A stretch of 64,000 nucleotides of DNA from Nocardioides albus (GTDB lineage Bacteria; Actinomycetota; Actinomycetes; Propionibacteriales; Nocardioidaceae): contig NZ_BMQT01000003.1 in the NCBI RefSeq assembly GCF_014648255.1, positions 434,001-498,000 on the forward strand. Direction: 5' to 3'. The notes beneath the pieces were generated by a model. It was not told the DNA's origin and did no database searches. It saw only the letters and a list, made by a program, of their open reading frames with translations. Positions 50,348 through 58,769 of this stretch are shown here, in pieces. A program made the translations under genes and the position numbers. Numbering within the stretch: the stretch's first letter is position 1; each line of letters begins with the position of its first letter.

Positions 50348-51589
50348 TCACGTGTACCAAGTCGGCGCGGGGATCTCCCCGAGCAGCGCGTAGCGACCCA
50401 CCTCGGCCCGCTTGTGCGCCACCGGGTCGTGCAGCGAGTGGGTGCGGATGTTGCGCCAGAAGATGTCCAGGCCAACCTTGTTGGACGTCGCCCGGGCGCC
50501 GGTGAGGTCGTAGACCTTGGTGCCGATCTCGAGGCCGACGTCTATCGCGACCTGCTTGGCCGCGGCGATCACGACGGCCGCCTCACCACGCTCCTGCTCG
50601 GTGACCTCGTCAGCATGGGAGTTGATGGCCTCGATCAGGCCGGCCGCCCGTTCGGCCAGCGCCTGGGCCGCCCACAGCTTCGAGGTCAGGTCGCCGTACG
50701 CCTCCTGGATGTAGAACTCCTCGCTCCCCGTCTCCTTGACGTCTCCGGCGTAGGGCCAGGCGCGGGTCGTGTCGCGGGTGTAGGTCGCGGCAGTAGTCAG
50801 CGCACCCTCCGCGATGCCGAGGTAGAAGTTGGTGAAGACGAGCTGGATGATCGGCACGTTGAGGGTGTTGTAGACCCGCGGGAGGAACTCGTACGTCCCG
50901 TCCTCCTGCTTCACGTAGCCGGCCGCGGACTCCCAGGGGACCCGCACGCCGTTGATCTCGACGGCGCCGGACTCGGTGAGCCGCTGGCCGAGGTTGTCCC
51001 AGTCGCCGGCGAAGACGATGGCCTCCTGCTGGGTCGGGACGATCGCGAAGACATGCTTCTCGGTGCCCTCGATGACACCTTCGAGCACGGTCAGGTCGGA
51101 GATCCGACCGCCGGTCGAGAACGACTTGCGGCCGGTGAAGACGAGCTCGTCACCCTCGACCCTGATCACCAGGTCGTCGTCGCGCGGGTTGACCGCGCCG
51201 CCGAAGAAGAAGTTGTTCTCGGTGTAGAGCTGCTCGACGGCGGCGATCTGCTCCGGGGTGCCGACCAACCGCGCCGCCCAGGCCCACAGGTAGTGATAGC
51301 CGAGCAGCTGCCCGATCGAGCCGTCGCCCGCGGCGACCGCCCGGATCACACGCAGCGCGGTCGTCCAGTCCTGGCCGGCGCCGCCGTGCTCGGCAGGGCC
51401 GAGCAGAGTGACCAGGCCGGCCTCCTTGAGCAGGTTCACCTCATACGTCGGGACCTGGTTGGCCCGGTCGCGGGCGACCGCGTCCACGGAGAGCCTGGTG
51501 GCCACCTCGCGGGCACGGTCGACCCAGCCCTCCGGGGTCGTGGGTGCCGCGCCGAACTCCGCGGCGTTGCGTACAGCTTCGGTTGTCAT
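50348..51589 (-). CDS. Second DszC/SfnB-like flavin monooxygenase (acyl-CoA dehydrogenase fold)
   Basis: 413 residues, same fold as the 47860-49068 product but not a recent duplicate. VTLLGPAEHGGAGQDWTTALRVIRAVAAGDGSIGQLLGYHY and KVYDLTGARATSNKVGLDIFWRNIRTHSLHDPVAHKRAEVG are typical DszC-type sequence, with the terminal HDP element of the flavin-monooxygenase branch. Start ATG at 51589. Its upstream region faces the divergent LysR gene through a 146-base gap holding the palindrome at 51629. Role: oxidation of an organosulfur compound; substrate unknown. Confidence 0.83.
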   Translation of the reverse strand: MTTEAVRNAAEFGAAPTTPEGWVDRAREVATRLSVDAVARDRANQVPTYEVNLLKEAGLVTLLGPAEHGGAGQDWTTALRVIRAVAAGDGSIGQLLGYHYLWAWAARLVGTPEQIAAVEQLYTENNFFFGGAVNPRDDDLVIRVEGDELVFTGRKSFSTGGRISDLTVLEGVIEGTEKHVFAIVPTQQEAIVFAGDWDNLGQRLTESGAVEINGVRVPWESAAGYVKQEDGTYEFLPRVYNTLNVPIIQLVFTNFYLGIAEGALTTAATYTRDTTRAWPYAGDVKETGSEEFYIQEAYGDLTSKLWAAQALAERAAGLIEAINSHADEVTEQERGEAAVVIAAAKQVAIDVGLEIGTKVYDLTGARATSNKVGLDIFWRNIRTHSLHDPVAHKRAEVGRYALLGEIPAPTWYT

Positions 51590-51628
51590 CGCGCCCTCTC
51601 ATGTCTTGCGTCGTGGATGTTTCCGTCT

Positions 51629-51650
51629 TTAGTCGACTAAGTTACTGGAG
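51629..51650. promoter_or_regulatory. Perfect palindrome TTAGTCGACTAA in the LysR / monooxygenase intergenic region
   Basis: The 12-base palindrome at 51629-51640 lies about 40 bases upstream of the monooxygenase ATG and about 95 bases before the LysR GTG, in the 146-base divergent gap. The overlapping string GTCGACTAAGTTAC resembles the sfnG upstream motif at 50195. The shared motif argues for one LysR regulator acting at both places. Direct binding is not shown. Confidence 0.6.
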
Positions 51651-51735
51651 AATGAGTGATGTGAAGCGGGCTGGACGCCAGCGATCACCGATCACCCGCT
51701 CGGGATGACCGATCACCGACCGACGAGAGGACAGC

Positions 51736-52680
51736 GTGAGGATCGAGCAGCTGGAGTACATCGCGGCCGTGACCCAGTACGGCTCGCTGCGCCGCGCCAG
51801 CGAGCAGCTCCACATCTCCCAGCCCGCCCTGAGCGAGGCGATCACCAAGCTCGAGCGCGAGCTCGGCGTGACCCTGCTCGACCGGCGCCGCGCCGGGGCG
51901 CGGATCAGCCGCGAGGGGCAGGAGCTGCTGCACTCGATGGCCGACGTACTGGAGGCCGTCGACCGCCTCCGCCTGGCCGCCGGCGACCAGAACGCCGGGG
52001 TCAGCTCGGTACGGGTCGGCACGGTCCACGCCGGCACCTCGACCGTGCTGCTACCGACGCTGCGGAGATTCGCGGACGAGCATCCGCGCACGAGCGTCGA
52101 GGTGCGCACGATGGTGCAGGAGGACATCTACCTCGCCCTGGCCGAGGGCACGATCGACATCGGCCTGGTCAACCTGCTCGACGGCGACGACCTGCCGCCG
52201 ACGGTCGAGGGCACCGTGCTTCTCCATGGACAGCCGATCGTCGTGCTGCCCGCTGGCCACCCGTTCGCGTCCCGCGACGAGATCACCGTCGACGAGCTCC
52301 GCGGGGAACCGTTCGTCGGCATGCGCTCGGGCTACCTGATGTATCGCTTCGCCCACCGGGTCTTCGGCCGCGACCTCCCCCACCACTGGCACGCCACCGA
52401 TGGCGCCGAGATGGGCAAGATGATGGTCGGCGAGGGCCTCGGGCTCACCCTGCTCCCCGACTACAGCGTCGTCGGCGACCCGCGTGAGACCGGCGGGCAC
52501 ATCACCGTACGTCCCCTCGCCGGAGATCGCTCGCGCGTCACGATGGTCGCGGTGCGACGGCACAACGCACGTACGACCTCGGGGGCGCGCAGCCTCCTCG
52601 ACCTGCTGGCCGAGACCGCCGCCCGCGCTCAGCCGTCTCGGACTCAGCCCTCTCGGACTCAGCCCTCGGCCGGCTCGTAG
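51736..52680 (+). CDS. LysR family transcriptional regulator of the sulfur cluster
   Basis: 314 residues. GTG start at 51736 with GAGAGGA upstream. Helix-turn-helix at residues 1-60 (IEQLEYIAAVTQYGSLRRASEQLHISQPALSEAITKLERELG) and an effector domain at about 90-295 (VRVGTVHAGTSTVLLPTLRRFADEHP; LGLTLLPDYSVVGDPRETGG). It is divergent from the monooxygenase gene and probably autoregulates and activates the cluster in response to a sulfur-metabolite signal, as CysB/SfnR-type systems do. The last codons hold a short direct duplication (SRTQPSRTQPS). The C-terminus overlaps hemE by 22 bases, convergent. Confidence 0.85.
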   Translation: MRIEQLEYIAAVTQYGSLRRASEQLHISQPALSEAITKLERELGVTLLDRRRAGARISREGQELLHSMADVLEAVDRLRLAAGDQNAGVSSVRVGTVHAGTSTVLLPTLRRFADEHPRTSVEVRTMVQEDIYLALAEGTIDIGLVNLLDGDDLPPTVEGTVLLHGQPIVVLPAGHPFASRDEITVDELRGEPFVGMRSGYLMYRFAHRVFGRDLPHHWHATDGAEMGKMMVGEGLGLTLLPDYSVVGDPRETGGHITVRPLAGDRSRVTMVAVRRHNARTTSGARSLLDLLAETAARAQPSRTQPSRTQPSAGS

Positions 52681-53729
52681 CTCTGCACGAACTCGGTGAG
52701 CCGGGCGAGCTGGTCGGGGTCGGTGGTCGGGATGACGCCGTGGCCGAGGTTGAAGATGTGGCCCTTGGCGCGCCGCCCGGTCTCGATGATCCTCCCGGCC
52801 TGCTCGAGCATCACCTCGGTGGGCGCGAAGACGAGGGCGGGGTCGAGGTTGCCCTGGACTCCGAAGTCGTCGCCGAGCTGGGTGATCGCCCAGTCCAGCG
52901 GCGTACGCCAGTCGACACCGACGACCTCGGCACCGGCGCTGCCCATCAGCGGAAGGAGCATGGCGGAGTTGACGCCGAAGTGGATCCGCGGGACGCCGAG
53001 CTCGCCGATCCGGGTCAACACCTCCGCGGAGTAGGGCAGCACGTGGCGCTCGTAGTCGGCGGGCGTGCAGGCACCGGCCCAGGAGTCGAAGAGCTGCACC
53101 GCAGAGGCACCCGCGCGGACCTGGACCTCCAGGAACGCGCCGGAGATGCCGGCGATCTTGCGCATCAGGGCGTCCCACACGTCGGGAGCACCGAACATGA
53201 GCGCCTTGGTCTTGGCGTACTCCTTCGAGGGGCCGCCCTCGACCAGGTAGGAAGCCACCGTGAACGGGGCGCCGGCGAAGCCGATCAGCGGGGTGCCGCC
53301 GTTGATGCCGGCCAGCTCACCGGTGAGGTTCTGGACGGCCTCAGCGATGTAGGGGACATGCTCCGGCGTCAGATCCGGGATCGCCTCCACGTCGGCCAGC
53401 GTGCGCACCGGGTTGGCGATCACCGGGCCGACACCGGGCTTGATGTCGAGGTCGACCCCGACAGCCTTCAGCGGCAGCACGATGTCGGAGAAGAAGATGG
53501 CCGCGTCGACCCCGTAGCGACGTACGGGCTGGAGGGTGATCTCGGTGATCAGCTCCGCGTTCTGGCAGGACTCGAGCATCCCGATGCCCTCGCGGACCTT
53601 CAGGTACTCGGGCAGCGAGCGGCCGGCCTGACGCATGAACCACACCGGCGTACGACTCGGCTTCCGCCCTGCCAGCGCCTGCAGGAACGGAGAGGATGCG
53701 AGCGCGTCGGAGGTGCTGATCTCAACCAC
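52659..53729 (-). CDS. hemE: Uroporphyrinogen decarboxylase
   Basis: 356 residues with the GTG start at 53729 (MVEISTSDALASS); the open frame continues to 53765 but adds non-family residues. Catalyses the four-fold decarboxylation of uroporphyrinogen III to coproporphyrinogen III, the branch point into the heme pathway. Landmarks are the N-terminal RTPVWFMRQAGRSLPEY, the IFFSDIVLPLKAVGVDLDI strand, and IHFGVNSAMLLPLMGSAGAEVVGVDWRTPLD, with the conserved acidic and arginine residues. In most actinobacteria it is next to hemG; here the LysR-sulfur cluster lies between. Its gene ends inside the LysR stop region. Confidence 0.93.
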   Translation of the reverse strand: MVEISTSDALASSPFLQALAGRKPSRTPVWFMRQAGRSLPEYLKVREGIGMLESCQNAELITEITLQPVRRYGVDAAIFFSDIVLPLKAVGVDLDIKPGVGPVIANPVRTLADVEAIPDLTPEHVPYIAEAVQNLTGELAGINGGTPLIGFAGAPFTVASYLVEGGPSKEYAKTKALMFGAPDVWDALMRKIAGISGAFLEVQVRAGASAVQLFDSWAGACTPADYERHVLPYSAEVLTRIGELGVPRIHFGVNSAMLLPLMGSAGAEVVGVDWRTPLDWAITQLGDDFGVQGNLDPALVFAPTEVMLEQAGRIIETGRRAKGHIFNLGHGVIPTTDPDQLARLTEFVQSYEPAEG

Positions 53730-53799
53730 ACAGCAATGGTCCCACCCGGCGCGGCGTGTACGCACATCGCGAATCGCGGAGAAGACATACGCTGTTCAC

Positions 53800-54438
53800 A
53801 TGGTCGTCCGTGGAGAGTCGCGTCCCACCGCGGGACCGGAGAGCGCCCCGGCCGCGTTCCGGTCTGCCGCGGAAGGCCTGCGCGCCGCGACCTTCCGGCC
53901 CGAGGTGCTGGCCGAGGAGATGCCGGCGCCCCAGCGGATCGCTCCGCACGCCGCGGCGTTGTCGGCCGATGTGACCGTCGGCGACGTGGACGTGGCGACC
54001 GGGCGGCTGATCCTGCTGCACGATCCCGACGGCAACGATGCCTGGGGCACGGTGGGCGGCCTTCCCGGGACGTTCCGGCTGGTGGCGTACGCCCGCGCTG
54101 ACATCGATGTCGAGCACATCAGCGACCCGCTGCTGGGCGAGGTCGGCTGGTCCTGGCTCCTCGACGCCCTGTCCGGTCACGGTGCAGAGCACGTCGCCGC
54201 CGCAGGCACCGTGACCCGGGTCGCCACCGAGTCCTACGGCGGGATGGCCGACGAGGACGGCACCGCCCAGATCGAGATCCGCGCCTCCTGGACGCCGGTA
54301 GGACCGGCCTCGGGCGACCTAGACCTACGGCCGCACACCGAGGCCTGGGGCGAGCTGCTCTGCACGGCCGCGGGCCTACCTCCGGTGCCGGAGGGTGTCA
54401 CCGTCATGCCGAGCCGACGCGGGCAGCGAGGCGCGTGA
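53800..54438 (+). CDS. DUF3000 family protein
   Basis: 212 residues from the ATG at 53800, which is six bases after a TACGCT -10 box (53788-53793) and so probably translated from a leaderless message. The frame runs further upstream but is antisense to hemE and not used. The family is conserved in actinobacteria next to hemE and the RNase D gene; the body carries HDPDGNDAWGTVGGLPGTFRLVAYARADIDVEHISDPLLGEVGWSWLLDAL and STAGLPPVPEGVTVMPSRRGQRGA. No biochemical function is known. Confidence 0.85.
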   Translation: MVVRGESRPTAGPESAPAAFRSAAEGLRAATFRPEVLAEEMPAPQRIAPHAAALSADVTVGDVDVATGRLILLHDPDGNDAWGTVGGLPGTFRLVAYARADIDVEHISDPLLGEVGWSWLLDALSGHGAEHVAAAGTVTRVATESYGGMADEDGTAQIEIRASWTPVGPASGDLDLRPHTEAWGELLCTAAGLPPVPEGVTVMPSRRGQRGA

Positions 54439-54517
54439 TCAAGCCTCAGCGAGAGACCCAAGGGATCAGCGCGCCGCCGCGTCCGTATCCTTGCGCGTGC
54501 GCAACGGAGGTGGCGGC

Positions 54518-55786
54518 GTGATCGAGGAGCCAGAGACAGACCAAGAAGACGCGGCGGAGACGCAAGAGGAATCCGCCCCGGCACCGCTGCTGACCCTGCG
54601 CGACGGCCTGCCTCCGGTCACCGACACCGACGAAGGTCTGGCCAAGGCTGCCGCGGCCATCGCAGCGGGCACCGGTCCGGTGGGGATCGACGCCGAGCGC
54701 GCCTCCGGTTACCGCTACTCGAACCGCGCCTACCTGATCCAGCTGCGCCGCGAAGGCTCCGGGATCTGGTTGATCGACCCGATCGGGCTGACCACGATGC
54801 AGCCGCTGATCGATGCGCTCGAGGGCACCGAGTGGATCCTGCACGCCGCCACCCAGGACCTCCCCTGCCTCAGCGACCTCGGCCTGCATCCTTCGGCCCT
54901 GTTCGACACCGAGCTCGCCGGACGCCTGCTGGGCTATCCGCGCGTCGGGCTCGGCACCCTGGTCGAGACGGTGCTCGGCTTCACCATGCTCAAGGAGCAC
55001 TCTGCGGCCGACTGGTCGACCCGGCCGCTACCGGAAGCCTGGCTGGAGTACGCCGCGCTCGACGTCGAGGTGCTGGTCGAGCTGCGCGACGCGCTGGCCG
55101 CGGAGCTCGTCGCCGCAGGGAAAGACACCTGGGCTCGCCAGGAGTTCGACTGGCTGCGCGGCTTCGAGGCGCCGGTGCGTACCGACGCCTGGCGGCGCAC
55201 CTCTGGCATGCACCGGGTCCGCGGCCGCCGCGGTCTCGCCGCGGTGCGCGAGCTGTGGACCGAGCGCGACCGGATCGCTCAGCAGCGCGACGTGACCCCG
55301 AGCCGGATCATCCCCGACGCCGCGATCGTCGCCGCCGCGCAGGACCTCCCGCAGGACAAGGCCGCGCTGCTCGGGCTGAAGGGCTTCCACGGCCGTGGCG
55401 CCGAGCGCTACGTGACCTCCTGGGTGAAGGCACTCAACCGCGCGGTCACGATGGAGGAGGACGAGCTCCCGGTGCGGTCGCCGCGCTCCGAGGGTCCTCC
55501 CCCGCCGCGCGCGTGGGCGGACAAGGATCCCGTTGCCGCGCGCCGTCTCACGTTGGCGCGTGAGTCCGTGAACGCCCTCGCCGAGGCCCGCAACCTTCCG
55601 GCCGAGAACCTGCTCACCCCCGACTTCCTACGCCGCGCCATGTGGGCGCCCCCGAAGTCCCGCGACCCCGGCGCCCTCCTCGACGGCGTCATCGAGATCC
55701 TCTCCGGCTTCGGCGCCCGCGGATGGCAGATCGCTCTCACCGCCCCGCTGCTCACCGACGCCGTGCTCCACGCCGAGACGAACTGA
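54518..55786 (+). CDS. rnd: Ribonuclease D with HRDC domain
   Basis: 422 residues. The DEDD-type exonuclease domain (about residues 55-225) has VGIDAERASGYRY, LIQLRREGSGIWLIDP, and LPCLSDLGLHPSALFDTELAGRLLG, with the third and fourth acidic/Tyr residues near EYAALDVEVL; an HRDC-like C-terminal domain follows. It trims tRNA and structured RNA 3' ends. GTG at 54518 has GGAGG seven bases upstream; another GTG at 54497, six bases after TATCCT, is possible as a leaderless start. Its stop faces the large repeat array. Confidence 0.87.
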   Translation: MIEEPETDQEDAAETQEESAPAPLLTLRDGLPPVTDTDEGLAKAAAAIAAGTGPVGIDAERASGYRYSNRAYLIQLRREGSGIWLIDPIGLTTMQPLIDALEGTEWILHAATQDLPCLSDLGLHPSALFDTELAGRLLGYPRVGLGTLVETVLGFTMLKEHSAADWSTRPLPEAWLEYAALDVEVLVELRDALAAELVAAGKDTWARQEFDWLRGFEAPVRTDAWRRTSGMHRVRGRRGLAAVRELWTERDRIAQQRDVTPSRIIPDAAIVAAAQDLPQDKAALLGLKGFHGRGAERYVTSWVKALNRAVTMEEDELPVRSPRSEGPPPPRAWADKDPVAARRLTLARESVNALAEARNLPAENLLTPDFLRRAMWAPPKSRDPGALLDGVIEILSGFGARGWQIALTAPLLTDAVLHAETN

Positions 55787-55787
55787 G

Positions 55788-55911
55788 CGAGGCCGAGACG
55801 TCACTCGCGTCGGCCGAAGCGTCACTCGCGTCGGCCGAAGCGTCACCGGGTGACGTTTCGGCCGACCTACGTGACGTCTCGGCCGACGTGAGTGACGTCT
55901 CGGCGCGGGAG
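55788..55911. repeat. Array of ~21-bp GGCCGAGACGTCAC units forming a 60-bp-arm inverted repeat (right array)
   Basis: Three units read GGCCGARRCGTCAC(TCGC)GTC (from 55791), then three read as the reverse complement up to 55905, meeting at the centre GTCACCGGGTGAC. The two ~60-base arms match at all but a handful of positions. It lies between the convergent rnd and solute-binding lipoprotein genes and could act as a strong bidirectional terminator. The same unit occurs at 44.7 kb, with two plus four copies. Confidence 0.85.
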
Positions 55912-55913
55912 GG

Positions 55914-57296
55914 TTACGAGCTCGGCGCGGGCGAGGTGGAGGGCGAGGGCGAGGCGGCGGGCGTCGGCTGCGGGAAGACGGTCTTGGAGAGCTCGTCGAT
56001 CTGCGCCGCGAAGTCCTCGATCTGGTCTGTCTCGGCAGCAGCCAAGGCGCCTCGTACGGCGGGGGCTGCCACCTTCTGCAGCTGAGCGAGCTGGGTGGCC
56101 TCCGGGAGGACCTGCATGTCGCGCACGGTGTCGGTGAAGATCCGGGCGTTCTTGGGGTTGCGCTCCGGCTGGGTGAAGACCGGGGCGTAGCCGACCTCGG
56201 AGTTCACCGGCACGAAGTGGCCGGTGCGGACCATCTTGACGACCGACTCGGTCGAGATGAGGTAGCTGAGGAAGTCGGCGGCGGCGTCGGGGTCGACGGT
56301 CTCCGCGCCCATGCACAGCCCGGCGTAGTCGCCGGTGGTGCCGTTGCCACCAGGCATCGGCATCACGTCCCACTCCATCCCCTCGGTCGCCCGAAGGTCG
56401 GAGACCAGCGACCGGTCCCCGACCAGCGCGACCAGGCGGCCCTGCTTGAAGGCCTGGAACGGGGTGCGCCCGCCGAGGTCCTTCGAGGTGGCCAGCACGT
56501 TGGGCTGGTTGAGCGCCCCGACCAGCTCCTCGTACGCACCGGCCGAGTCCCCCAGCGCGGTGGTCGTCGGGGCCAGCGGGTCGTCGAAGAGGGTGGCACC
56601 GGCGCCCGCGAGCCAGGGCATCAACGCGGAGAGGTTCTGCTCGACGTAGGTGCCCCGGACGCCCTTGTTGTGCTCGGCGGCGTAGGTCATGGCCGAACCG
56701 AACTGCTCGAGGGTCCAGCCACGCAGGGAGCCATCGGCCCGGACGCTGGGCGTGGGCAGACCCTCCTTCTTCATGGCCTCGAAGTCGATCAGCCCGGTGT
56801 TGACGTAGACGACCTGCGGCGAGACGGAGTAGGGCATGCACTCGAGGCGGCGGTCGACGGAGAAGTCCTCCATCGCCTCGCGGGAGTACTTGTCACCGAA
56901 GTCGACGTTGCGGGCCTCGAGCAGGGTGTCCACCGGCTGGATCGACTTGTCCTCGGCGAACTTCACGACGTCGGCGCGCGGTGTCAGCACGACATCGACC
57001 TTCTCGCCGCTGTCGATCGCCGCGGTGAGCTGATCCGCGGTCGGCCAGGACTTCACCTCGACGGTGACGTTGGGAACGTCCTGGGTGTATTCGGCAGCCA
57101 GCTGCTTGTAGGTGTCGACCAGCGTCTTGTGACCGGAGACCCCGAAGACGAGCTTCACCTTCGCAGGGGCCTTCGTCGTCGTCGGGCTCGGCGAAGGCTT
57201 CGCGGCCGGCTCACCACCGCATGCCGCGAGGGAGGCCGAGAGAACCGTCACCAGAAGTGCCGTTGCCAGCCGCTTGCGCCGCACCATTTCCTCCAT
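55914..57296 (-). CDS. Extracellular solute-binding lipoprotein (ABC importer type)
   Basis: 460 residues. The lipobox ends SLAAC at Cys26, followed by a low-complexity Pro/Ser/Thr linker. The mature part (KVKLVFGVSGHKTLVDTYKQLAAEYTQDVPNVTVEVKSW; PYSVSPQVVYVNTGLIDFEAMKKEGLPTP) is a family-1 sugar-type solute-binding protein. It would deliver a carbohydrate to an ABC importer at the outer face of the membrane, but no permease or ATPase gene is adjacent, so the partner is elsewhere. Start ATG at 57296 or 57287. Confidence 0.82.
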   Translation of the reverse strand: MEEMVRRKRLATALLVTVLSASLAACGGEPAAKPSPSPTTTKAPAKVKLVFGVSGHKTLVDTYKQLAAEYTQDVPNVTVEVKSWPTADQLTAAIDSGEKVDVVLTPRADVVKFAEDKSIQPVDTLLEARNVDFGDKYSREAMEDFSVDRRLECMPYSVSPQVVYVNTGLIDFEAMKKEGLPTPSVRADGSLRGWTLEQFGSAMTYAAEHNKGVRGTYVEQNLSALMPWLAGAGATLFDDPLAPTTTALGDSAGAYEELVGALNQPNVLATSKDLGGRTPFQAFKQGRLVALVGDRSLVSDLRATEGMEWDVMPMPGGNGTTGDYAGLCMGAETVDPDAAADFLSYLISTESVVKMVRTGHFVPVNSEVGYAPVFTQPERNPKNARIFTDTVRDMQVLPEATQLAQLQKVAAPAVRGALAAAETDQIEDFAAQIDELSKTVFPQPTPAASPSPSTSPAPSS

Positions 57297-57404
57297 CTCA
57301 ACACCAGGACCGGGTCTGTGATGGAACCACAGACCCGGTTTACCAGCGATTCACTTTACGATACGTACCTGGACACTTCCTGAGAAGAACGCCTCAGGAC
57401 GGCC

Positions 57405-57815
57405 TCAGGCGAGGTGATCCCGTGCGGCCTTGATCACATCGTCGAAGATCACCTTGGTCAGCACATCACCCTCACGGCGTACGTCGGCCGGATCCATCCG
57501 GATCAGCCGGTCCAGGCGGACCTCGGAGGGCCGGCCCTGGCGGTCCCAGCCGCCGGTGCCGACATCCATCCAGTGGCGACCGTGCCGGGCTTCCTGCGCC
57601 TCGTCACGGTCGTGGTCCTTGCTGGTCAAAATCAGGCAGAGGAGTACGCCGGCCCGCTGGCCGATCACCAGGACCGGTCGGTCCTTGCCCTGGGTCTCGT
57701 CGTCCTCGTACGGCACCCAGCCCCAGACGACCTCGCCCGGGTCGGCGTTGCCGTCGCCGATCTCGGGTTCGTAGGAGATGGCGCCCTCGCGTGAGGCGGG
57801 CTGCGTGTCGGTCAC
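57405..57815 (-). CDS. PemK/MazF-family protein (orphan)
   Basis: 136 residues. GTG at 57815 preceded by an AAGGAG ribosome site; the longer frame to 57866 is not needed. The core GEVVWGWVPYEDDETQGKDRPVLVIGQRAGVLLCLILTSK is the PemK/MazF beta-barrel start, with the DRPV(LV) strand and the helix VRLDRLIRMDPADV, but a preceding antitoxin gene is missing. Canonical MazF cleaves single-stranded mRNA; actinobacterial orphan members are not all toxic. It has no visible partner on either side. Confidence 0.75.
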   Translation of the reverse strand: MTDTQPASREGAISYEPEIGDGNADPGEVVWGWVPYEDDETQGKDRPVLVIGQRAGVLLCLILTSKDHDRDEAQEARHGRHWMDVGTGGWDRQGRPSEVRLDRLIRMDPADVRREGDVLTKVIFDDVIKAARDHLA

Positions 57816-58036
57816 TTCGGCTCCTTGATAGGTGGCTGGCGTCATGGCCGCCCAGCCGAGGCGCACCGGAAAAGATGATGAACACGCCGGACCGGGAGCG
57901 CCTCACGGCGCAAGGCCGCTCGAAGCGGCTGAAGTTGGGACCCGGGGCTGCCGCAGCCCGACGTGTTCAAGCACCAGTGTAACGGTGCCCCCAACCTCGG
58001 TCGCATCAGAGCGAAGAGGAGGCTACCGCACCGCTC

Positions 58037-58633
58037 TCAGAGAAGGCGCTGCTCGAGCTCGGCGTGACCCGCGGCCTCGAGCTGCTCGGAGAGCTGCAGC
58101 ATGCTGCGTACGTTCGTAGCGGCTGCGTCCGGGTCCAGCGACGCCCGTCCGGCGGCGATGACGCGGGAGAACGCGGCAGCACGGAGGAGCACCACCGCGA
58201 AGTCGCTGCCGGCGATACCGCGCAGGACCTCGTCGACCATCGCCTTGAGCTCCTGCGGCCCTGGGGGCTCCGCCACACCGGCGACGACCTGCGCGACCTG
58301 GGCCTTCGTCCGCCCCGCCTCGAACTCACGCGCTGCGCCGACCGGATCGGCGTAGACCCAGCTGCGGAGCAGGTAGAGCCGCCACAGGCAGCCGGCCAAC
58401 GACTCCGCGGGCGAGCTCGACCACACCTCTGCGATCGTCTCGATGCCCTCGGACTCGGCCAGGTGGAGGATCCGCTCGACGACCGCCGGGTCGTCGCTCT
58501 CCCGCGCGCCGCGCACGAGGGCGGTCGCCGCCGCGTCGGCCGCCTCCTGCACCAGGGCAGGGTCGTCGCCCCCGAGGATGGAGTCGAAGAAGCCGTCCCC
58601 GGGACGCATCGGCGAATGAAACTCTCTGGGCAT
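58037..58633 (-). CDS. Conserved actinobacterial hypothetical protein, helical
   Basis: 198 residues from the ATG at 58633. I do not recognise the family. The sequence is almost entirely amphipathic helix, beginning MPREFHSPMRPGDGFFDSILGGDDPALVQEAADAAATALVRGARES and with two Ala-rich pairs (AESLAGCLWRLYLLRSWVYADPVGAAREFEAGRTKAQVAQVVAGV). Nothing suggests a catalytic site or membrane span. The upstream 136 bases contain two matching palindromes (GTGTWACAC), so the gene is likely to be controlled by a dedicated DNA-binding protein. It lies between hrpA and the MazF-like gene on the same strand. Confidence 0.6.
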   Translation of the reverse strand: MPREFHSPMRPGDGFFDSILGGDDPALVQEAADAAATALVRGARESDDPAVVERILHLAESEGIETIAEVWSSSPAESLAGCLWRLYLLRSWVYADPVGAAREFEAGRTKAQVAQVVAGVAEPPGPQELKAMVDEVLRGIAGSDFAVVLLRAAAFSRVIAAGRASLDPDAAATNVRSMLQLSEQLEAAGHAELEQRLL

Positions 58634-58659
58634 CGACTCGAGCGTACCGGCCACCGCCC

Positions 58660-58734
58660 ACGTGTAACACGTCGTTCGTAGTACTACTCGCCCTATCAGA
58701 ACGACCGGACAGTACGACAAACAGCGTGTTACAC
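58660..58734. promoter_or_regulatory. Paired palindromic operators GTGTAACAC and GTGTTACAC
   Basis: A perfect odd palindrome ACGTGT-A-ACACGT occupies 58660-58672. A second, GTGT-T-ACAC, is at 58726-58734, 64 bases away, and a third half-like TTACAC follows at 58741. Between them lies GTAGTACTAC. Together they sit directly upstream of the hypothetical gene start (58633). The spacing of about six helical turns suggests a looping or dual-site repressor. Confidence 0.6.
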
Positions 58735-58769
58735 ACCGAGTTACACCCACGCCGACGGTGGTCCCCGCG

